Below, in pieces: positions 14,421 through 14,789 of a DNA stretch of 14,789 nt; positions within the stretch are counted from its first letter, which is position 1, and each line of letters begins with the position of its first letter. The notes beneath the pieces were generated by a model. It did no database searches, was not told where the DNA came from, and was given only the letters and a program-made list of their open reading frames with translations. The stretch comes from VFZP01 sp043730365 (lineage in GTDB: Bacteria > Acidobacteriota > Terriglobia > Bryobacterales > Bryobacteraceae). The position numbers were made by a program, and so were the translations under genes. Location: positions 1-14,789 of the forward strand of contig JAYTKJ010000729.1 in assembly GCA_043730365.1 (NCBI GenBank), read 5' to 3'.

Positions 14421-14783
14421 ATGAAGCGTATGGCAACGCTCCAGGAAGAACTGCACGATATCTTGACGGAGCTTCGCAGCCTGCTCGCCTGTCATTCCAC
14501 ACGTTCGGTCGTGGGCTGGTGCTTTGCGCCAATCCTCAGTGCACAGCAGGAAGAGGCGCGGGATGCGCTACTTGCGCCGGACCGACAGATCTCATTTCTA
14601 TTGGCAGTCCTCCTCTCAACTCCGGAACCCGACACACCTAAGGATCTCAGCCTGGCCGCCTGGGATCACGCCAAAACACTGCTGAACAGGATCTACTTGA
14701 GAGTACCGAAGTCAGAGGGCGGGCGGCTCATGCCGCCAAGCTGGTTCCTTCGGTTCGGGATAGGTCAAGCCGTTCTCGGATGA
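14421..14783 (+). CDS. Small protein of unknown function
   Basis: A 120-residue reading frame that I do not recognise. ATG 14421 is chosen because GGAG at 14409-14412 lies 8 nt before it, one of the few good Shine-Dalgarno sites in the window; an ATG at 14430 (MATLQEEL) is a weaker choice, and the open frame upstream to 14292 reads like non-coding DNA. The N-terminus (about 5-23, LQEELHDILTELRSLLA) is an amphipathic helix that could form a coiled coil. A hydrophobic stretch follows (56-66, QISFLLAVLLS), too short for a sure membrane helix, then WDHAKTLLNRIY (81-92) and a basic, glycine-rich end. No signal peptide or catalytic motif is seen. It ends 6 bp from the window edge. It could be an intact small gene or the N-terminal remnant of a longer one. 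It follows a repeat-rich non-coding region, and what lies to its right is not visible. Confidence 0.5.
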   Translation: MKRMATLQEELHDILTELRSLLACHSTRSVVGWCFAPILSAQQEEARDALLAPDRQISFLLAVLLSTPEPDTPKDLSLAAWDHAKTLLNRIYLRVPKSEGGRLMPPSWFLRFGIGQAVLG

Positions 14784-14789
14784 ATTTCA

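Overview
The window is GC-rich DNA from a bacterium, most likely an Acidobacteriota member of the Solibacter/Bryobacter type. This is an inference. It rests on the mix of a DUF1549/DUF1553 cytochrome-type protein with a Tat-exported DUF1501 protein, a seven-bladed SBBP-repeat secreted protein, a stand-alone Uma2 nuclease, and the absence of Shine-Dalgarno sites at most starts. Planctomycetes share the DUF1501/DUF1549 pair, so the phylum is not proven. No rRNA, tRNA, CRISPR array or complete insertion sequence was seen.

Layout: (1) 1-789, minus strand, a secreted alpha/beta-hydrolase-like protein cut by the window edge, whose nucleophile serine appears to be replaced by glycine. (2) 859-1434, plus, a Uma2-family PD-(D/E)XK nuclease, divergent from gene 1 across 69 bp. 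(3) 1484-7013, plus, a tight three-gene operon of exported proteins: a di-haem-motif DUF1549/DUF1553 protein with Ig-like domains, a DUF1501 protein with a Tat signal, and a repeat protein with IPT/TIG-like and PPC-like domains. (4) 7086-9653, plus, a full-length ComEC/Rec2 DNA-uptake channel, converging with a 21-bp overlap on (5) 9633-11643, minus, guaB (IMP dehydrogenase) followed by a small protein with two DUF2007-like domains. (6) 11694-13967, minus, a large secreted SBBP beta-propeller protein with an unusual six-cysteine tail. (7) 13968-14420, a 453-bp non-coding stretch rich in inverted repeats. (8) 14421-14783, plus, a small protein of unknown function.

How the genes fit together: the three-gene operon is the only obvious functional unit. 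All its products are predicted to leave the cytoplasm, and they probably work together in the periplasm or on the cell surface; their substrate is not known. guaB and the DUF2007 protein are 40 bp apart and probably share a transcript. comEC, the Uma2 nuclease and the SBBP protein look independent. Several genes have a TATACT-like -10 box close to the start and no ribosome binding site. The neatest regulatory layout is between the SBBP gene and guaB, where a terminator hairpin with a T-run seems to hold the guaB -10 box in its stem and loop. Nothing in the window is clearly a new multi-gene system. The exported operon, the apparently inactive hydrolase, the cysteine tail and the repeat-rich region before the last gene are the best leads.
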